A stretch of 64,000 nt of DNA from NCBI RefSeq assembly GCF_000718515.1, contig NZ_JNZS01000010.1, forward strand, positions 1-64,000, read 5' to 3'. Both the position numbers and the translations under genes were made by a program. Below the pieces are notes generated by a model. That model was given only the letters and a program-made list of their open reading frames with translations. It did not search any database and was not told where the DNA came from. Positions within the stretch are counted from its first letter, which is position 1. Each line of letters starts with the position of its first letter. This document shows positions 61,104 through 64,000 of the stretch, one piece after another. The stretch comes from Micromonospora parva. GTDB lineage: Bacteria; Actinomycetota; Actinomycetes; Mycobacteriales; Micromonosporaceae.

Positions 61104-61991
61104 TCAGCGGCGGCGGCCCCGATGGGCGCGGGCCGGGGACCGGGTCGGCTGGCGGACCGGGGTGAGTGGCAGCGCCGTCCAGTGCGCCGGCCGGGTGAGC
61201 GTATGCGGCAGCCCGGTGCGGGTGTCGCCCCGGGCGGCGTCCAGTTGGGTCTGGTGCAGGAAGAGCGTGCGCCGCAGGTCCGCGCCCCGCAGATCGGCCC
61301 CGCGCAGGTCCGCGCCGGTGACGTCGGCCAGGCCGAGGTCCGCTCCGCGCAGATCGGCGCCGATGAGCAGCGCCCCGCGAAGGTTGGCCCGGCGAAGGTC
61401 GACCCGGCGCAGGTCCACCCCGAGCAGGTGCGCGCCCCGCCGGTCGGCACCCACGGGGGCCCGGGCCGCGTCGCTGGCCCGGGACAGCAGCGGGTTGACC
61501 CGGGCCCGGTGGGCGTCGACGTCCACCGCGCGAAGCCGCGCGGGGTCACCCTCGGTGAGTGTCAGCGTCTCCGCGCGGGCGCGTTCCAGATCGGCGCGCA
61601 GGTCGGCCGGCGGGCGCAGCGCCACCGCCTCGGTGAGGTACCAGAGCAGTTCGTGCAGCGGTCGCAGCACCGCGAAAGCCTCCGCCATCGCCGGCAACGT
61701 CTCCGGCGCGTCCCGCCAGTCCCGCCCGCCGAAGGTCACCTGGGCGACCTGCTGCCCGGCGCCGAAGCAGTCGAACACCGTGCAGCCGGGAAAACCGCGT
61801 TGCCGCAGCTCGGTGTGGATGCCGCAGCGGTGGTCGGGGCGCAGGTTGGGGCAGGGCGAGCCGGCCGGCTTGTCGATGGCGAAGTCAGTCGACGCGGCGA
61901 AGGCGGGCACCACGCAGCACAGCCCGAAGCAGCGTCCGCAGTCGGCGCGCAGCTGCGCCGCCCCGGACGGCGGTGCGGTGCGGTCCGACAC
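61104..61991 (-). CDS. Pentapeptide-repeat protein with Cys-rich N-terminal domain
   Basis: The 295-residue protein has eight Cys in its first 75 residues (18, 21, 25, 26, 47, 56, 70, 75; CGRCFGLCC... CTVFDCFG), an arrangement like iron-sulfur or zinc cluster domains of the YkgJ type. A helical middle (about 95-180) follows, and then about 11 pentapeptide repeats (about 190-245, VDLRRVDLRRANLRGA..., GADLRGADLRGADLRR), which form a right-handed beta-helix; some such proteins mimic DNA and shield gyrase. The basic tail is disordered. GTG 61991 has AGGAGG upstream. Function unknown. Confidence 0.82.
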   Translation of the reverse strand: MSDRTAPPSGAAQLRADCGRCFGLCCVVPAFAASTDFAIDKPAGSPCPNLRPDHRCGIHTELRQRGFPGCTVFDCFGAGQQVAQVTFGGRDWRDAPETLPAMAEAFAVLRPLHELLWYLTEAVALRPPADLRADLERARAETLTLTEGDPARLRAVDVDAHRARVNPLLSRASDAARAPVGADRRGAHLLGVDLRRVDLRRANLRGALLIGADLRGADLGLADVTGADLRGADLRGADLRRTLFLHQTQLDAARGDTRTGLPHTLTRPAHWTALPLTPVRQPTRSPARAHRGRRR

Positions 61992-62103
61992 GCCGACGGT
62001 CCTCCTGACGATCAGGTGGTCACCATTGTTTCCTGTGCCGCGCCGACCGGGCCGGTCGGGGGTCACCGTGCGTGCGGTCAGCGGCCGTCGCCGCCGATGC
62101 TGG

Positions 62104-62910
62104 TCAGACCGATCGCCAGTCGTCGTTCGGCAACGCCGCGGCCTGGGGGCCCATCAGCAACATGCCCCCGTCGACCGGCCAGGACGCGCCGGTGACGTAG
62201 CTGGCGGCGGGGGAGGCGAGCAACGCGACCACGGCGGCCACCTCCCGGGCGTCGCCGGGCCGACCCACCGGCACGCCGGGCCGTTCCTGGGTGAACGGGT
62301 CGACGTCCTCCTGACCGGTCATCGGGGTGGCGATCTCGCCCGGGGCGACGGCGTTGACGGTGATCCCGTCGGCGGCCAACTCCTGGGCCATCACCCGGGT
62401 CAGCAGCCCGAGCCCGCCCTTCGCGGCGCAGTACGCGGCGGAGCCCACCCGGGGCGCGTGCTCGTGCACGCTGGTGATGTTGATGATCCGCCCGCCGGTG
62501 CCGGCGGCCCGCATCCGTCGCGCGGCCCGCTGGGCGCACAGGAAGGGCGCGTCCAGGTCGACGGCGAGCACCTCGCGCCACTGTTCCCACCCGGTGTCGA
62601 CGAACGGGGTGGAGGCCCCGACGCCGGCGTTGTTGACCAGCACCCCGATGCCGCCGAGCCGGTCGGCCAGCTCGTCCACCACCGCCGCCGCGTCCGGCAG
62701 TCGGGTCAGGTCCACCTCGGCGAGCTCGCAGCGCCGGCCCGTCGCGCGGACCTCGGTGGCTGTCCGCTCGGCGCCGTCGGGATCGCCGTACCAGGTGATG
62801 CCGATCTCGAAGCCGGCCGTGGCCAGCGCCACCGCGCAGGCCTTGCCGATGCCGGAGTCCGCGCCGGTGACGACCGCGATCCTCGGGTAGTTCTCGTATC
62901 GCTGCGGCAT
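62104..62910 (-). CDS. SDR-family oxidoreductase
   Basis: The 268-residue classical SDR has TGADSGIGKACA (about 15-26), LVNNAGVGAS (about 90-99), the catalytic Ser in NITSVHEHAP, YCAAKGG (Tyr and Lys, about 159-163) and a late GASWPVDGGMLLMGP. It resembles glucose-1-dehydrogenase/3-oxoacyl-ACP-reductase-like enzymes with unknown substrate. It is divergent from an MBL-fold hydrolase gene (79 bp between starts). Confidence 0.88.
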   Translation of the reverse strand: MPQRYENYPRIAVVTGADSGIGKACAVALATAGFEIGITWYGDPDGAERTATEVRATGRRCELAEVDLTRLPDAAAVVDELADRLGGIGVLVNNAGVGASTPFVDTGWEQWREVLAVDLDAPFLCAQRAARRMRAAGTGGRIINITSVHEHAPRVGSAAYCAAKGGLGLLTRVMAQELAADGITVNAVAPGEIATPMTGQEDVDPFTQERPGVPVGRPGDAREVAAVVALLASPAASYVTGASWPVDGGMLLMGPQAAALPNDDWRSV

Positions 62911-62989
62911 GCTGGCGCACTACCCCGGCAGCGCCGGCCCAACCGCCACAGGCACCCGGACCGCTCTGCCGGCGGCGTACGGTCGCCTG

Positions 62990-63592
62990 ATGCGTATCAC
63001 CCGGTTCACCCACGCCTGTGTCCGCATCGAGCACGAGGGCGGGGTGCTGGTCGTCGACCCGGGGACGTGGAGCGAGCCGAGTGCCCTGGTCGGCGCGGAC
63101 GCAGTCCTGGTCACCCACGAGCACACCGACCACGTGGACGTGTTGCGGCTCGCCGGTCTCGGTGTCCCCGTGTACGCCCCGGAGGGTGCCCAACTGCCGG
63201 ATCTCGCCCCGCTGCCGGTGACCCGGGTCCGCGCGGGCCAGCGGTTCACGGCGGCCGGCATGTCGGTCAGCGCGCACGGTGGACGGCACGCCGCGATCCA
63301 CGAGGGGCAGCCCGACTGCCCGAACCTCGGCTACCTGATCGCTGATCACCTCTATCACCCGGGTGACGCGTTGCACGTGCCGGACGAGCCGGTGCACACG
63401 GTGCTCGTCCCGGCCCAGGGGTCCTGGCTGCGCCTCGACGAGGCGATCCGATTCGCCGGCGCGGTGGGCGCGACGGCGGCGTACCCGGTCCACGACGCGC
63501 AGCTCAACGACCGTGGCCTGGCCAGCGTCGCCGGCTGGTTCGGCGAGACGATCCCCGGTTACCGTCACCTGATGCCCGGCGACACCGCCTGA
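62990..63592 (+). CDS. MBL-fold metal-dependent hydrolase (UlaG-like)
   Basis: The 200-residue protein has a short MBL fold: ITRFTHACVRIEHEGGVLVVDPG at the start, the HxHxDH motif in LVTHEHTDHVDV (about 40-51), GGRHAAIH, LYHPGDALH and a final VHDAQLN. It belongs to the UlaG/L-ascorbate-6-phosphate lactonase-like group; the substrate is unknown. ATG 62990 is the family start. Its 3' end overlaps the convergent B3/B4-domain gene by 28 bp. Confidence 0.87.
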   Translation: MRITRFTHACVRIEHEGGVLVVDPGTWSEPSALVGADAVLVTHEHTDHVDVLRLAGLGVPVYAPEGAQLPDLAPLPVTRVRAGQRFTAAGMSVSAHGGRHAAIHEGQPDCPNLGYLIADHLYHPGDALHVPDEPVHTVLVPAQGSWLRLDEAIRFAGAVGATAAYPVHDAQLNDRGLASVAGWFGETIPGYRHLMPGDTA

Positions 63593-64000
63593 CCTCTGTC
63601 GTCACCGGCCGTCGGAGTGCGGAATCGGGGCGCGGCTCTGGTGAGCACCGCGGCGGCCGTGGGGGCGGACCACTCGTCGGTCAGCTCGGTCACGAGGTCG
63701 GCGACCAGCCGGGTCACCGCCGGCTCGGCGCCCGGATGCAGCGCCTCGGCGACGATCAGCACCGACGAGGTGCCCGCCCGCACGGCCGACCAGCCGCTCT
63801 GCCGGTTCGTCCACCGTCGGGCGTGCGCCCGCCCGACGGAGTCGACGAAGGTCACCTCGCCCGGCTCGGGATGCTCGGTGTCGCCCGCGAAGCTCAGGTA
63901 CGGCTCGTCGCCGTGCGCCGGCCGGACCACCAGGTCGCCGTCGACCCGCTCCAGGTCGAGCGCGGCGACCGGGATGGCGTACGCGGCCGAGACGGCGTTG
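63565..64000 (-). CDS. B3/B4 tRNA-binding-domain-like protein (partial, 5' end outside window)
   Basis: The visible 145 residues (C-terminal part) resemble stand-alone B3/4 domains of phenylalanyl-tRNA synthetase beta: NAVSAAYAIPVAALDLERVDG, then a PEPGEVTFVDSVGRAHARRW strand and SSVLIVAEALHPG. Such proteins may edit mischarged tRNA. The start lies beyond position 64000. The last 10 codons overlap the end of the MBL gene and look unconserved. Confidence 0.65.
   Translation of the reverse strand, partial: NAVSAAYAIPVAALDLERVDGDLVVRPAHGDEPYLSFAGDTEHPEPGEVTFVDSVGRAHARRWTNRQSGWSAVRAGTSSVLIVAEALHPGAEPAVTRLVADLVTELTDEWSAPTAAAVLTRAAPRFRTPTAGDDRGQAVSPGIR

Overview
The window is very GC-rich with strongly GC-biased third codon positions, GTG starts and GC-only terminator hairpins. 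It encodes a maleylpyruvate-isomerase-family (mycothiol-type) enzyme, SigE-type ECF sigma factors, a class F sortase and a spore-photolyase-like radical SAM protein. This suggests a filamentous actinomycete; gene content and style fit Micromonosporaceae (Micromonospora-like), but the genus is inference. It looks like a chromosomal arm: about 65 mostly single-gene or two-to-three-gene units, no rRNA, tRNA, CRISPR array, prophage or IS element seen.

Layout. 1-464: no convincing gene, but a perfect 21-bp hairpin, a heptamer tandem array and a terminator. 0.46-10.3 kb: protein phosphatase, UvrA-like drug-resistance ATPase divergent from a double MerR regulator, D,D-carboxypeptidase, secreted cyclophilin, LacI regulator, VanX-type dipeptidase, DinB-fold protein, SPL-type radical SAM protein. 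10.4-16.8 kb: secreted ThuA-lectin, gene debris, RtcB RNA ligase, mycothiol-type enzyme, TetR plus DHA2 efflux. 16.9-21.6 kb: on the minus strand, a response regulator, sensor kinase and GerMN lipoprotein operon (MtrAB-LpqB-like), then a secreted glycosidase-lectin. 21.8-27.3 kb: rhamnose mutarotase, an ECF42-type module with its own candidate promoter, a decayed reductase, and an HD/oxidoreductase pair divergent from a GlxA regulator. 27.3-34.7 kb: ArsR/MFS pair, a metalloprotease-trypsin fusion, and an ECF sigma/anti-sigma pair divergent from a DUF3152 lipoprotein with paired ECF promoters. 34.7-42 kb: large hybrid kinase with a terminal RsbW-like domain, secreted M28 aminopeptidase, SDR, HtpG. 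42-49.5 kb: Pol IV with a LexA-like box, VOC/WYL pair around a perfect operator, two acetyltransferases, a heptamer minisatellite, glutamate-synthase-like flavoprotein, peptidoglycan amidase. 49.6-58.8 kb: MscS-like membrane protein with repeated TQVV motifs, an MFS gene with a mini-ORF/alternative-hairpin leader, an internally deleted SRPBCC protein, SGNH and MBL hydrolases, CorA, sortase F with a candidate substrate, ArsR-AHSA1 regulator with doubled operator. 58.9-64 kb: lycopene cyclase, RNase HI, a small acidic protein, Cys-rich pentapeptide protein, SDR, MBL hydrolase, and a B3/B4-domain protein cut by the window end.

Common themes are cell-envelope work (carboxypeptidase, dipeptidase, amidase, sortase, secreted proteases) and local transcription circuits in which a regulator sits divergent to its target around a visible operator. 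The most interesting unexplained pieces are the leader of the MFS gene at 50.8 kb, the back-to-back ECF promoters at 33.4 kb, the dual-protease fusion at 30.5 kb and the TQVV-repeat tail at 50.4 kb.
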